DNA of 64,000 nucleotides from an uncultured Acidobacteriaceae bacterium. GTDB lineage: Bacteria; Acidobacteriota; Terriglobia; Terriglobales; Acidobacteriaceae. The stretch spans positions 62,001-126,000 of the forward strand of contig CALFMO010000007.1 in NCBI GenBank assembly GCA_937879855.1, given 5' to 3'. A program made the position numbers and the translations under genes. Under the pieces are notes generated by a model. It was given only the letters and a program-made list of their open reading frames with translations, did no database searches and was not told where the DNA came from. Below are positions 1-8,420 of the stretch, in pieces; the first letter of the stretch is position 1; each line of letters begins with the position of its first letter.

Positions 1-118
1 GCAGGCCCACGGTGTGGAAGTGGTCCTGATCGCACTTGATGCCGGAGCAGTCGACTTCGACCTGAATGATGTTGGCGTCGATGCCGTAGACGGCGGCGCT
101 AAGAGTTTTGTAGAGCAT
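1..118 (-). CDS. comM: ComM/YifB-type Mg-chelatase-like ATPase, N-terminal fragment
   Basis: The first 39 residues of a protein that runs off the left edge of the window. They begin MLYKTLSAAVYGIDANI and reach DQDHFHTVGL, the characteristic N-terminus of the YifB/ComM family (a Lon-protease-like N domain followed by a magnesium-chelatase-type AAA ATPase). Family members act in natural transformation and branch migration of recombination intermediates. Only the N-terminus is visible, so the ATPase motifs cannot be checked. It is transcribed away from the histidine kinase gene at 447. Confidence 0.82.
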   Translation of the reverse strand, partial: MLYKTLSAAVYGIDANIIQVEVDCSGIKCDQDHFHTVGL

Positions 119-446
119 GTGGCAGTTCCCACCCTTCGACTTCGCTCAGGGCAGGTTTTCTCGCAAAGGATGCGAGAAATGGGGCACCCGGACACACGAG
201 GTCCTGAGGGTGCCAGATACCTACCTTAGGCGTTGAGGCGCGGTGCTGGCTGTGACGGATGTCACGAGCTCCTGTGGAAAACAGCGGAGCCTCAGCAGTA
301 AAGCCGGCACCGTTTGTCGCAGTCTATTTGACGCGGCTAAACCTGCATTAAGTTTCGGTTTTCAGGAATCAAGATGTCTAACCCTGCGGTGACTGGGGTG
401 CGCGTATAGAATGTACGGTGGCTGTCCCAGAATCGGTAGTTCCCTC
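119..446. other. Divergent intergenic region between comM and the PAS kinase gene
   Basis: No gene is supported here. The region holds a fragment of the dispersed TTCGCTCAGG-type repeat (about 129-150), an inverted repeat TTTCTCGCA/TGCGAGAAA (157-165 and 171-179), and a CRP/FNR-like palindrome (251-266). TATAGAAT at 405-412 is a possible -10 element for the kinase gene, but no convincing -35 lies at the right distance. Confidence 0.6.
251..266. promoter_or_regulatory. CRP/FNR-like palindrome
   Basis: TGTGACGGATGTCACG contains the perfect inverted repeat GTGAC-N4-GTCAC. It resembles the TGTGA-N6-TCACA operator of CRP/FNR-family regulators, and a closer match lies upstream of cydA at 16354. 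It is about 130 bp from the comM start and 180 bp from the kinase start, so either could be the target. The binding protein is inferred; no CRP/FNR gene lies in the window. Confidence 0.4.
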
Positions 447-2564
447 ATGAATTCGGATCCCCCTAACGCGTCGGGCACACCCCGCTCTCCTGACCATCTG
501 GAACGGGAAGAATCGCAATTGTGGCGCTGGGCTCTAGGTTTCATGGTCGTGCTGGCCGTGGCGCTGGCGGGGCTGTTGTGGGAGCGGCTGGAAAACATTC
601 CGTTTCAACTTCGCGCCATTCCCATCGGCATTCTGGTTTTGTCGATCCTGTTTGCGGTGTATGCCTACGGGCGGCGGCGCGAAGTCAGCGAACTCAAAGG
701 GCTGCTACACGGGCTGCAGGATCGCGTTGGGGTCGCGCCATCGGAAGAGCAACTCGACCAGTTGAGCCAGGTGATCCTGCGCTCGCAGCGCAACTTCAAG
801 GAGTTGATCGATTCGTTCGATGATCCGGCGTGTGCTGCCTCGCTGGATGGCACGCTGCGGACGGTTAACAAGCGGATCACCGAGATCACCGGCGTGACTT
901 ATTCCGAATTGATCGGGCACAAGATCTACGACTTCATCGATGAGCCTACGCAAGGGGAATTGGAGCGCAACCTGGGACGTTTTCTGGAAAAAAGACGATG
1001 GTCGGGAACGGTGCAGGTTCGGTTCAAGAACAGTTCGAGGCCCCGCTATTTTGAGTGCGTACTGAACGGAATTGTGAAAGGCGATGAGGTGGTGGGCGCG
1101 AGCATGCTTGGGCGCGACGTAACCGAGCAGCGTGAGAAGGAAATGCGCTTCACCGACTTGTTCGAGACTCTGCAGGAGGGAGTTTACTTCAGCACTCCCG
1201 ACGGGCGTTTGCTGGACGCTAATCCCGCGCTGGTAAACATGCTGGGATATGTTGAAAAAGGAGAACTCCTGGCCGCGGAGGTTGAAGCATTGAATTTCGA
1301 TGCCGGTCAACCGGTGCTGGGGCGGGCGGTGGACGACCGTGGGGGCGTGCGTACGCGGGAGATCAAACTGCGGCGCAAGGATGGATCGGCTGCGATCTTT
1401 CTGGATTCGTCGCGGGCGGTGTGGGACACGTCGGGGAACATTATCCGTTACCAGGGAACGCTGGTGGACATCACCGAGAAGCGGAAGATGGAGCGGCAAC
1501 TGGAACAGCAGGACGAGTTCCGCAGCCGGCTGCTGGAGAGTTTCCCCGACCTGATTCTGGTGGCGGACCTGGAGGAGCGCTATACGTTTGTCAGTTCGCG
1601 GGCGCGCGAGCTTCTGGGCTACGAGCCGCACGAGATGCTGGGGAAAAAAATCTCGGAAATAGAAGATCATTCGCCGGAAATGGCTTCGCTATACCACACA
1701 GTGGTTTCCGGGAAGCAGGCCTTCGCGTCGGCGGAGTATGCCGCACGACACCGGGATGGAAGCTGGCGGACGATCCGCGCGGCCGGCAGCCAGTTGGTGG
1801 ATGCGGAGGGGAAGATCAGTGGAGTAATTTTCTCGGTACGGGATATTACGGTGGAACGAAAGCTGGAACAGCAGATCGTGCAAAGCGAGCGTTTAGCAGC
1901 GATGGGCGCGATGATTGGCGGGGTCGCCCACGAACTGAACAACCCGCTGACCAGCATTATGGGCGTAAGCGAACTGCTGCAAGATACTGAGACCAACGAA
2001 ACCTCGCGTAAACAGCTGGCCATGTTGCAGCAACAGGCGCGACGCGCGGCCGAGATTGTGCAGAACCTGACTTATTTTTCGCGGCCACCGGCGGCGGGCA
2101 AGAGCAAGATCAATCTGGCCGAGGTGGTAGAGCGAACCTTAAACCTGCATGCGTATTCGCTGCGCAAGAACAACATTACGGTGGACTTTCTGAAAGAGAC
2201 TGGCGTGCCCTACGCGTTGGGCGATCCTCATCAGTTGATGCAGGTCTTTCTGAATCTGATTTTGAATGCGGAGCACGCGATTCGCGAGGTGCGGGATAAA
2301 GGGACTCTCAGGATTCGGTTAGGTAGTGGAGAGGGTTCAGTGTGGGTCAGTTTTCACGACGATGGGCCGGGAATTCCGAAGGAAATCTTACCGAGCATCT
2401 TTGATCCGTTTTATACGACGAAGCGGCCGGGGCGCGGCACGGGGCTAGGACTGAGCATCTGCAAGTCGGTGTTGAAGGAGCACAATGGCACAGTGGAGGC
2501 GGCCAATGCTGCCGACGGTGGGGCGGTGTTTACGGTGACGCTGCCGATGTCGCCGGGGGCGTGA
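447..2564 (+). CDS. Membrane-anchored PAS sensor histidine kinase
   Basis: A 705-residue two-component sensor kinase. Two transmembrane helices lie near residues 29-48 and 58-77 with almost no loop between them, so input probably comes from the three following PAS domains (roughly 115-230, 235-350 and 360-480). The HisKA domain has GGVAHELNNP with phospho-acceptor His495. The ATPase domain shows the N box (LNLILNAEHA), DDGPGIP and GTGLGLSICK. An upstream in-frame ATG at 411 exists, but the hydrophobic N-terminus fits the start at 447. No response regulator is adjacent, so it is an orphan kinase here and its partner is unknown. Confidence 0.88.
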   Translation: MNSDPPNASGTPRSPDHLEREESQLWRWALGFMVVLAVALAGLLWERLENIPFQLRAIPIGILVLSILFAVYAYGRRREVSELKGLLHGLQDRVGVAPSEEQLDQLSQVILRSQRNFKELIDSFDDPACAASLDGTLRTVNKRITEITGVTYSELIGHKIYDFIDEPTQGELERNLGRFLEKRRWSGTVQVRFKNSSRPRYFECVLNGIVKGDEVVGASMLGRDVTEQREKEMRFTDLFETLQEGVYFSTPDGRLLDANPALVNMLGYVEKGELLAAEVEALNFDAGQPVLGRAVDDRGGVRTREIKLRRKDGSAAIFLDSSRAVWDTSGNIIRYQGTLVDITEKRKMERQLEQQDEFRSRLLESFPDLILVADLEERYTFVSSRARELLGYEPHEMLGKKISEIEDHSPEMASLYHTVVSGKQAFASAEYAARHRDGSWRTIRAAGSQLVDAEGKISGVIFSVRDITVERKLEQQIVQSERLAAMGAMIGGVAHELNNPLTSIMGVSELLQDTETNETSRKQLAMLQQQARRAAEIVQNLTYFSRPPAAGKSKINLAEVVERTLNLHAYSLRKNNITVDFLKETGVPYALGDPHQLMQVFLNLILNAEHAIREVRDKGTLRIRLGSGEGSVWVSFHDDGPGIPKEILPSIFDPFYTTKRPGRGTGLGLSICKSVLKEHNGTVEAANAADGGAVFTVTLPMSPGA

Positions 2565-2625
2565 GGCGGAAATTTTTCCGCCGCGTGGGTTCTGAACATG
2601 CGGCGCTCGGCTTCGCCTTCGCTTG

Positions 2626-2650
2626 GACAGCCGAGGCGGCTGTCGCTACG
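2626..2650. repeat. Short dispersed palindrome with CTACG tail
   Basis: GACAGCC...GGCTGTC forms a perfect short hairpin followed by GCTACG. A near-identical copy lies at 40837-40862. It belongs to a set of intergenic palindromes ending in CTAC(G), also seen at 7465, 14946, 22365 and 49310. Here it lies between the convergent kinase and thiolase genes, where it might help end transcription, although no T-run follows. Confidence 0.6.
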
Positions 2651-2657
2651 CGAGTGT

Positions 2658-3851
2658 TTAGCGCTCGACAGCCATGGCTACCGCGTTGCCTCCGCCTAAG
2701 CACAGGGCGGCGATGCCGCGTTTCACGTCGCGGCGGATCATTTCGTAGATCAGCGTCACCAGGACGCGCGCGCCGCTGGCGCCGATGGGATGGCCGATGG
2801 CGACCGCGCCGCCGTTTACGTTGACCTTGTCGGGATTCAAGCCCAGCTCACGCATGACTCCCAGCGCCTGCACCGAGAAGGCTTCATTCAGTTCGTAGAG
2901 ATCGACGTCTTCGTTTTTCCAGCCCGTCTTCTGCCAGATGGTGCGCACCGCATCCACCGGCGCCATCATCACCCACTTGGGTTCGACTCCGCTGGTGGCC
3001 TGGGCTACGATGCGGACCATGGGCTTGGCGCCGAGTTCGCCGGCGCGTTCCGCACTGGTGACGACCAGGGCAGCGGCGCCGTCGTTGACGCCGGGCGCGT
3101 TGCCGGCGGTGACGGTACCGTCTTTCTTGAAGGCGGGCTTCAGGGATCGCAGCACTTCGATGGTCGTGTCTTCACGCGGGCCCTCGTCTTTATCGAAAAT
3201 CGTGGGAGGGGCGCCCTTCTTCTTCGCAGGAATCTCGACTGGAACAACCTGCGCCTTGAAACGGCATTCTTTGATAGCCGACAGCGCTTTGCGATGCGAG
3301 TTCACAGCGAACTGGTCCTGCTCTTCCCGGGTGATGCCGTATTTCTCGGCGACGTTCTCTCCGGTGATACCCATGTGGTAGTCGTTGTAAATGTCCCAGA
3401 GGCCGTCGTGAACCATGGAGTCGACGATCTGCGCGTTGCCCAAGCGGTAACCCTTGCGCGCTTGCGGCAGCAGGTAGGGAGCGTTGGTCATGGACTCCAT
3501 TCCGCCGGCGACGACGATGGAACTGTTTCCGGTCTGCACGGCTTGTGCGGCGAGCGCGACAGATTTCAGTCCGGAGCCGCAGACCTTGTTGATTGTCATG
3601 GCACCTGTCGCGGGAGAGAGCCCACCGAAGATGGCCGCCTGTCGCGCGGGATTCTGGCCGAGTCCAGCGGAGACGACGTTGCCCATGATGCACTCGTCGA
3701 CTGCGGCGGGGTCGATGCCGGCGCGCTTGACGGCCTCGCGGACGACGATGGCGCCGAGTTGCGGAGCGCTGAAATCGGAGAGGCTGCCTTGAAATTTTCC
3801 TACCGGAGTGCGGCAGCCGGAGATGATGACTGCGTCGTCAAAAGAGGCCAT
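2658..3851 (-). CDS. Acetyl-CoA C-acetyltransferase (thiolase)
   Basis: A 397-residue type II thiolase of normal family length. It condenses two acetyl-CoA to acetoacetyl-CoA or performs the reverse thiolysis. The nucleophile Cys91 sits in NKVCGSGLK, the catalytic His354 in AIGHPIGASG, and the second catalytic Cys384 in ALCLGGGNA, so the active site is complete. GGGAGC precedes the ATG. It could serve polyhydroxybutyrate or ketone metabolism (phaA/atoB-like) or beta-oxidation (fadA-like). No partner gene is adjacent, so the pathway cannot be chosen. Confidence 0.93.
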   Translation of the reverse strand: MASFDDAVIISGCRTPVGKFQGSLSDFSAPQLGAIVVREAVKRAGIDPAAVDECIMGNVVSAGLGQNPARQAAIFGGLSPATGAMTINKVCGSGLKSVALAAQAVQTGNSSIVVAGGMESMTNAPYLLPQARKGYRLGNAQIVDSMVHDGLWDIYNDYHMGITGENVAEKYGITREEQDQFAVNSHRKALSAIKECRFKAQVVPVEIPAKKKGAPPTIFDKDEGPREDTTIEVLRSLKPAFKKDGTVTAGNAPGVNDGAAALVVTSAERAGELGAKPMVRIVAQATSGVEPKWVMMAPVDAVRTIWQKTGWKNEDVDLYELNEAFSVQALGVMRELGLNPDKVNVNGGAVAIGHPIGASGARVLVTLIYEMIRRDVKRGIAALCLGGGNAVAMAVER

Positions 3852-4130
3852 GAATCAAGCTCCCGCGAAGATTTCGCTTTCTTCATTATAGATGTGGCGG
3901 CGGCAGAATGTATCGCAACAGTGGGAGTGCGAGAGTTGGCGTTGCAGCGTGAAAAGGGTGGGGCAAATTCAACGCCAGTGATGTTGATGGCGAGCCAGAA
4001 TGTGTTCGCGGAAGAAAGATCGAGGGCGCTTCGATGTGATACGCGAAAAACTTCTTGACTTTTGCCATCGAAAACTCGCTGGTCGTGACTTTGGTGGCAC
4101 GACTTGCGAAGTTTGATCATCATTTTTTTC
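3852..4130. other. Intergenic region upstream of the thiolase and the tiny lysine-rich gene
   Basis: Open frames here are shadows of, or continuous with, the thiolase frame. The region becomes distinctly AT-rich towards 4130, leading into the promoter at 4131. No RNA gene or repeat was recognised. Confidence 0.5.
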
Positions 4131-4159
4131 TTGACTTCATTTTTCATTAACTCTATACA
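4131..4159 (+). promoter_or_regulatory. Strong housekeeping-type promoter
   Basis: TTGACT at 4131-4136, a 17-bp spacer, and TATACA at 4154-4159 form a near-consensus sigma-70 promoter with optimal spacing in AT-rich surroundings. Transcription would begin near 4166 and run about 155 nt to the terminator ending at 4322, covering only the tiny gene at 4226. It is the best-formed promoter noticed in the window. Confidence 0.75.
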
Positions 4160-4225
4160 TCAACTAGTTGCAGTAGAAGACCACTGCGACATTTTCCATG
4201 AAGAATGGAAGGGAGAATAGGAACA

Positions 4226-4267
4226 ATGGCAACCAAGAAAAAGGCAAAGAAGAAAAAGAAGCACTAA
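4226..4267 (+). CDS. Tiny lysine-rich peptide (13 aa)
   Basis: The frame reads MATKKKAKKKKKH then TAA: nine lysines in 13 residues. GGGAG at 4211-4215 is a plausible ribosome site about 10 nt upstream. A strong promoter (4131-4159) and an intrinsic terminator (4291-4322) bracket it as an independent unit of about 155 nt. The peptide is polycationic and could bind nucleic acid or membranes, but that is inference. An overlapping frame from ATG 4198 to a stop at 4326 (42 codons) would translate through the terminator stem and is less likely. The transcript could instead act as a small RNA. No family is recognised. Confidence 0.5.
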   Translation: MATKKKAKKKKKH

Positions 4268-4290
4268 GAAAGCTTAGTACGAAGTCAAAA

Positions 4291-4322
4291 GGGGACGCTC
4301 AAGAGCGTCCCCTAAGTTTTTT
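4291..4322 (+). terminator. Intrinsic terminator of the tiny lysine-rich unit
   Basis: GGGGACGCTC at 4291-4300 pairs with GAGCGTCCCC at 4303-4312 (a perfect 10-bp GC-rich stem with a two-base gap), followed by TAAG and six T at 4317-4322. The T-run lies on the plus side, so it ends the transcript started at about 4166 rather than the minus-strand helicase gene. Confidence 0.85.
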
Positions 4323-4348
4323 GTGACTGGCATGCGGCGGGCATCAGC

Positions 4349-7327
4349 TTAGTTCGGCTGTCTGACAGCAGTTTCCACTCGATGCGGGATCCGCTTCTCC
4401 TTCTCTGGGCATAGACTCCGATACGCGCAGAAGTTGCAATGCATGCCGGGCTTCGCTTTGAAGATGCCATCGGCGATGCCTTGGGCGGCATCCTCTACGC
4501 GACTGCGAGCACCAAGCAGTTGGGCTTCGCTGCGAGTAGTGATGACCGGGACGTTCTCTTCGAGGTTGTAAAAAATCAGAGCGCCCACGGTGTACCCCCA
4601 CTTTTCTTTGGCGGCGATGGCGTAGAGGGACAACTGCAGGCTCTCATCGGCGTCTTCCTGATCGCGGGCCTTGCCGGTCTTGTAGTCGATGATGGCGACG
4701 GTGCCGTCAGGTCGGCGGTCGATGCGATCGATGCGGCCAACGACTGAGGTCGGACCCACACGAATCTCAAAAGATTGTTCGGTGTGCAGAACCTGCGGAG
4801 ATGGGAGCGTTCGAGCGGAGGCGAGGAATTCGCGCAACTGAACGATGCCCTGCTCCTCGTAGAGTTCGTGCTGGTAGGCTTCCTGAATTTTGGCGTCGGC
4901 AAGGTCGAGGCGGAAGAGGTCGATGAGTTCGTCGTCGGTCTTGGCGCGGCCGAGGTTCACCGAGTCGAAATACGTTTTGAGTACGCGGTGGATGGCAGCG
5001 CCGTATTGCATGGCCGCGGCGGGCTTGGCCGACAGGCGCCAGTCGCGGTCGAGTTTGAATTGCAATCCGCAACGCTCGTAGGTGTCAACGGCGGACGCGC
5101 TCAGCCTTGTGTGCAAACCCTCAAGCACCGGCAGTTCGAACCACAGATTCGTTTGCGACTCAGCCGGATATGCCAGCGAGGTCTCGGCGAAGATGTCGAG
5201 ACTCTTCTGCGAGCCGCGCGCCGGAATCACGGTTAGCCAAGGCGCCAGGGTTTTGTTCTCGATCAATTCGCGCATATAGCCGGCTGGAGTCTTGTTGATT
5301 TTGCCGGTGCCCTCACGCGCATAGATTTGCAGCGAGTCGCGGGCGCGGGTCATGGCTACGTAGAAGAGGCGGCGCTCTTCCTGATCGTGAAGAGTCTTGT
5401 CGTCGGCCTCGGTGATGGAATCGGCATCGCGCAATTCACGGGGAAAGGCGACCAGGGTTTCGCGGTAGGAACAGGGGAACGAGTTGGAATTGGCGCGGAG
5501 AATGGAGACGTGGGGGAACTCCAGGCCCTTGGCGCCGTGCACTGTCATGAGGCGAACGGCATTCTCGCTGTCGGGGGCTTCCAGGGGAATCACGCCGCCG
5601 GCTTCGCGAAAATAGACGAGGTAGTCGACGAGTTCCGCCAATTCGGTCGTCTTGTTGATTTTCTTCTTTCCCCACTCTTCTACGAAATGCAGAGCGGCCT
5701 GGAGAATGGGCGAGGAAGCATCGAGCGCAAACTGGCGGACGATGATATCGAGCGCGGCGCGGGCCTTCGCTTCGCGGCGGCGAATTTCTTCGCGGGCGTG
5801 CTGAACGGCTGCGAGAACGTCGGCGCCGCCGTCGACTCGATCGAGCGCGGAGGAAAGAGGCACGACGTGGGCTTCACGGTTGTCCCGGGCAATCGCGCGC
5901 ATTACCTGGCGAAGCTGTTCGGGATTCACGTGAAAGCATGGCAGAGCGGCAACGCGAAACAGGCTGACGTCGTCGCCGGCAGTGACCACGGCGTTGAGGC
6001 AGGCGAAGAGGTCGCGAGCTTCGGGAGTGTCGGAGATGTCCATGCTCTCGATGACGAATGGAATGTCGGCTTCGGCCAATTCGTGGACGACTTCGTCGCG
6101 GTGGAAGTGAGAGCGGTAGAGGATTCCGAAGTCGGACCATTTGCACTTCGATTTTTTCTGGGCGGCGCGGATGGATCCGACCAGATCGGGACCCTCTGCG
6201 TCTCTGCTGGTGAGGACGACCACCTCCACAGGACGGATGGGAAGGGGCGCGCTGGCTTTTGCGGCTTCTTCGTCTCGGGCTGACTGGAGCGGAGTTCGGC
6301 GGTAGTCGGCGGCGGAGTTCGGACGCGTCGCGAATACCGGCGGATTCTTGTCGATGAGAGCGAAGGCGCTGCGGAGGATCGGGGTGGTGGAGCGGCGATT
6401 CTTCTCGAGAACGACTCGTTTGGCGTGGGGAAAGTTGCGGTTGAAAAGTTCGAAGGCCGCGCTGGAGGCGCCGCGAAAACGATAGATAGCCTGGTCGGGA
6501 TCTCCGACGGCGAAGATGTTGCCCTCGACTCCCGTGAGGCGGGCGAGAATCTGAATCTGGGCGAAGTTGGCATCCTGAAATTCGTCGGCAAGAATGAAGC
6601 GGGCGCGGGCCCGCGCCTCGGCCAGAACATTTTCGTCGCTGTGTAGCAAGGCGTGGGCGCGGGTGATCATGTGGCTGAAGGTGCCGAGATCTTCTTCGGC
6701 GAGCCAGCGCTCCATGGTGGTGAACACGCGGGCAATCTCGCGGCAGCGGCCGAGGACCTCGGCATCATCGAGAACATTTTTGGATTTCGCAACGCGCGGG
6801 ATGGGGACTTCCTTGCGCTCGAGGCGTTCAACGTATCGCTCGTATTTTTCGGGCGTGATCAGTTCGTCATGGCAGCGGCTGACGAAGTCCAGCAGGTCGT
6901 TGAGGAACTGGGCGACATTGGCGGCGCGGATGTAATGTTCGAGACGCAGGTCTCGAATGCGGCGGCGCAAATAGATCCAGAGATCTTTGTCGTCGAGAAC
7001 GCCGAAATCTTTGTGCACACGTTTCAGCAGGTCGAGGCAGTAGTCGTGGAAGGTGGCTGCATTCACTTCTTTGCCACCAAGCAGCTTGCGCGTGCGGTCG
7101 CGCATTTCGGTGGCCGCGTTTCTGGTATAGGTGAGGGCTAAGATTTCGTGCGGGTAGGCGTGGCCTTCGCGTACCAGGCGCTCGATGCGGTGAGTGAGGA
7201 CCGAGGTCTTGCCGGTGCCGGCACCCGCAACCACGAGCATGGGCCCGTGGACGTGTTCGATGGCTTCGCGCTGGCGATCGTCGGGAGTAAATGGAGCGGG
7301 GCGAAGAGTAGACTTCGAAGACGGCAT
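4349..7327 (-). CDS. UvrD-like helicase fused to a RecB-type (PD-(D/E)XK) nuclease
   Basis: A 992-residue SF1A helicase-nuclease. Helicase motifs in order: Walker A VAGAGTGKTS, motif II DEFQD, motif III GDPDQAIYRFRG, motif V TVHGAKGLEF and motif VI VAMTRARDSL. The C-terminal 230 residues form a PD-(D/E)XK nuclease (GRIDRID, then IDYKTGK, then a Q-x3-LY motif). Its cysteines fit an iron-sulphur staple: YERCGLQF before the domain and CNFC-x5-C near the end. This is the architecture of AddA/AdnA-like double-strand-break resection enzymes, but no AddB/AdnB partner is adjacent. The start at 7327 was preferred over 7399 because the extra 24 residues lie outside the helicase fold. Confidence 0.9.
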   Translation of the reverse strand: MPSSKSTLRPAPFTPDDRQREAIEHVHGPMLVVAGAGTGKTSVLTHRIERLVREGHAYPHEILALTYTRNAATEMRDRTRKLLGGKEVNAATFHDYCLDLLKRVHKDFGVLDDKDLWIYLRRRIRDLRLEHYIRAANVAQFLNDLLDFVSRCHDELITPEKYERYVERLERKEVPIPRVAKSKNVLDDAEVLGRCREIARVFTTMERWLAEEDLGTFSHMITRAHALLHSDENVLAEARARARFILADEFQDANFAQIQILARLTGVEGNIFAVGDPDQAIYRFRGASSAAFELFNRNFPHAKRVVLEKNRRSTTPILRSAFALIDKNPPVFATRPNSAADYRRTPLQSARDEEAAKASAPLPIRPVEVVVLTSRDAEGPDLVGSIRAAQKKSKCKWSDFGILYRSHFHRDEVVHELAEADIPFVIESMDISDTPEARDLFACLNAVVTAGDDVSLFRVAALPCFHVNPEQLRQVMRAIARDNREAHVVPLSSALDRVDGGADVLAAVQHAREEIRRREAKARAALDIIVRQFALDASSPILQAALHFVEEWGKKKINKTTELAELVDYLVYFREAGGVIPLEAPDSENAVRLMTVHGAKGLEFPHVSILRANSNSFPCSYRETLVAFPRELRDADSITEADDKTLHDQEERRLFYVAMTRARDSLQIYAREGTGKINKTPAGYMRELIENKTLAPWLTVIPARGSQKSLDIFAETSLAYPAESQTNLWFELPVLEGLHTRLSASAVDTYERCGLQFKLDRDWRLSAKPAAAMQYGAAIHRVLKTYFDSVNLGRAKTDDELIDLFRLDLADAKIQEAYQHELYEEQGIVQLREFLASARTLPSPQVLHTEQSFEIRVGPTSVVGRIDRIDRRPDGTVAIIDYKTGKARDQEDADESLQLSLYAIAAKEKWGYTVGALIFYNLEENVPVITTRSEAQLLGARSRVEDAAQGIADGIFKAKPGMHCNFCAYRSLCPEKEKRIPHRVETAVRQPN

Positions 7328-7442
7328 TGCGAGCAGGATATCACCTGCGAAGCCCCCAGCCGCGACGGCGCGTGGTTTCGTTTGAACCTGACAGTTCACG
7401 CGCTAAGAAGATCGGAATACTTAAACCTTGCTAACAACACGG

Positions 7443-7489
7443 CGGGCGAGGACGCCCGACCGGACAGCCGCCGGGACGGCGGCGCTACG
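7443..7489. repeat. Dispersed GC-rich palindromes between rsmE and the helicase gene
   Basis: Two adjacent palindromes: CGGGCG AGGA CGCCCG (7443-7458) and the GCCGGGACGGCGGCGCTAC type (7465-7489). The second recurs almost identically at 14946-14969, just after cydA. They lie immediately downstream of the rsmE stop codon. Confidence 0.65.
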
Positions 7490-8201
7490 TTAGGCGAGCT
7501 CTGAAATTGTGATTGCGGTGGCAGCGATGGCGGCGGTTTCGGCGCGCAAGACCGTGGAACCTAACGAAGCGGAGATCCATCCGGATTTCTGAAATAAGCT
7601 TAACTCTTCCTCTGTCCAACCGCCTTCGGGGCCGATAGCTAGAAGAACTTCGCCTTGGGGGTGGGAAGCTAGAACTTCGCTGAGGAGAGTTTGCTGTTCG
7701 GACTCTGCCAGGACGATGCGCAGGCCAGCAGTCAAGCTAATGGCTTCTTGCAGCTTGATGGGATCAGCGATTTCCGGCGGAGTGGCACGGCGCGATTGCT
7801 CGGAGGCCTGGAGAGCGATGCGGCGCCAACGATCGGCGCGCTTTGCCGAGGCTGCGGCGAGGTGCGCGTCGGTGCGGCGGGCGATAACGGGAATGATTCG
7901 GGAGGCACCCAGCTCGGTGCATTTTTCGATCGCCCATTCCATGCGATCGAATTTGAAGATGGCGAGCAGGAGGGTTAGGGCGAGGGTGGGCTTCGCAGGA
8001 ATTTCCTCGTGCAACTCGAATTCGACGCGGTCGGGTTGGATGGTTACGATGCGTCCGCGGCGTACGATCTCGCCGGTGACTATGTCGAATTCCTGGGCCT
8101 ACGCGCGCGCGGAGGACGCGGATCAGATGATCGGCGTGGGTGCTAGTGAGGGCGGCGTGGTTGTCGGAGAATTCATCGGCGATCCATCGGCGGCGGGTCA
8201 T
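7490..8201 (-). pseudogene. rsmE: 16S rRNA (uracil-1498-N3)-methyltransferase RsmE, frameshifted
   Basis: Two overlapping frames together make a full-length RsmE (about 236 aa). The N-terminal part (from ATG at 8201: MTRRRWIADEFSDN...HLIRVLRARVG) is a PUA-like domain in one frame. The rest, from EFDIVTGEIVRRGRI to the end, is in another and holds the SPOUT methyltransferase signatures EKCTELGASRI, IGPEGGW and LGSTVLRAETA. Dropping one base from the GGG at 8095-8097 restores one continuous frame (RVGQEFDIVTGE). The family enzyme methylates U1498 of 16S rRNA. Both halves are otherwise well preserved, so this is either a very recent mutation or a sequencing/assembly error. Confidence 0.85.
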
Positions 8202-8420
8202 GGATACGTTATCGGCGAGGAGTGGGAGTTGTTCTTACGCCCCTCCGGGGCTGGTTATTCGTTTCTTGCAGTAACCCACGGCTTGCGCCTTGGGCTGCAT
8301 TCTTGCGCCGCTTCGCGGCTGAGACCGCGCGTCACGGTTGAAATGACGGCGCTCGCCTGAACGGGAGCGCTCACTGCTTACTCGGGCATTAAGGAATCTG
8401 CGACTCATTCAGGCGACCGA
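8202..8420. repeat. Repeat-rich spacer between dnaJ and rsmE
   Basis: No gene is supported. The spacer holds an inverted repeat TCGCCTGAA (8353-8361) and TTCAGGCGA (8408-8416), plus GC-rich stretches around GCCGCTTCGCGGC that look like dispersed non-coding repeats. Confidence 0.45.

Noticed and set aside
2790..4058. 422-residue plus-strand open frame
   Set aside because: It lies antisense to the thiolase, whose active-site motifs are complete, and its product has no recognisable fold.
3800..4147. 115-residue minus-strand open frame upstream of the thiolase
   Set aside because: It overlaps the thiolase start in another frame and ends inside it, with no ribosome site or motif.
4198..4326. 42-codon frame overlapping the lysine-rich peptide
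   Set aside because: It would run through the terminator stem, and its ATG has no ribosome site.
5327..6283. 318-residue plus-strand open frame
   Set aside because: Antisense to the helicase-nuclease gene, a GC-rich shadow frame with no motifs.
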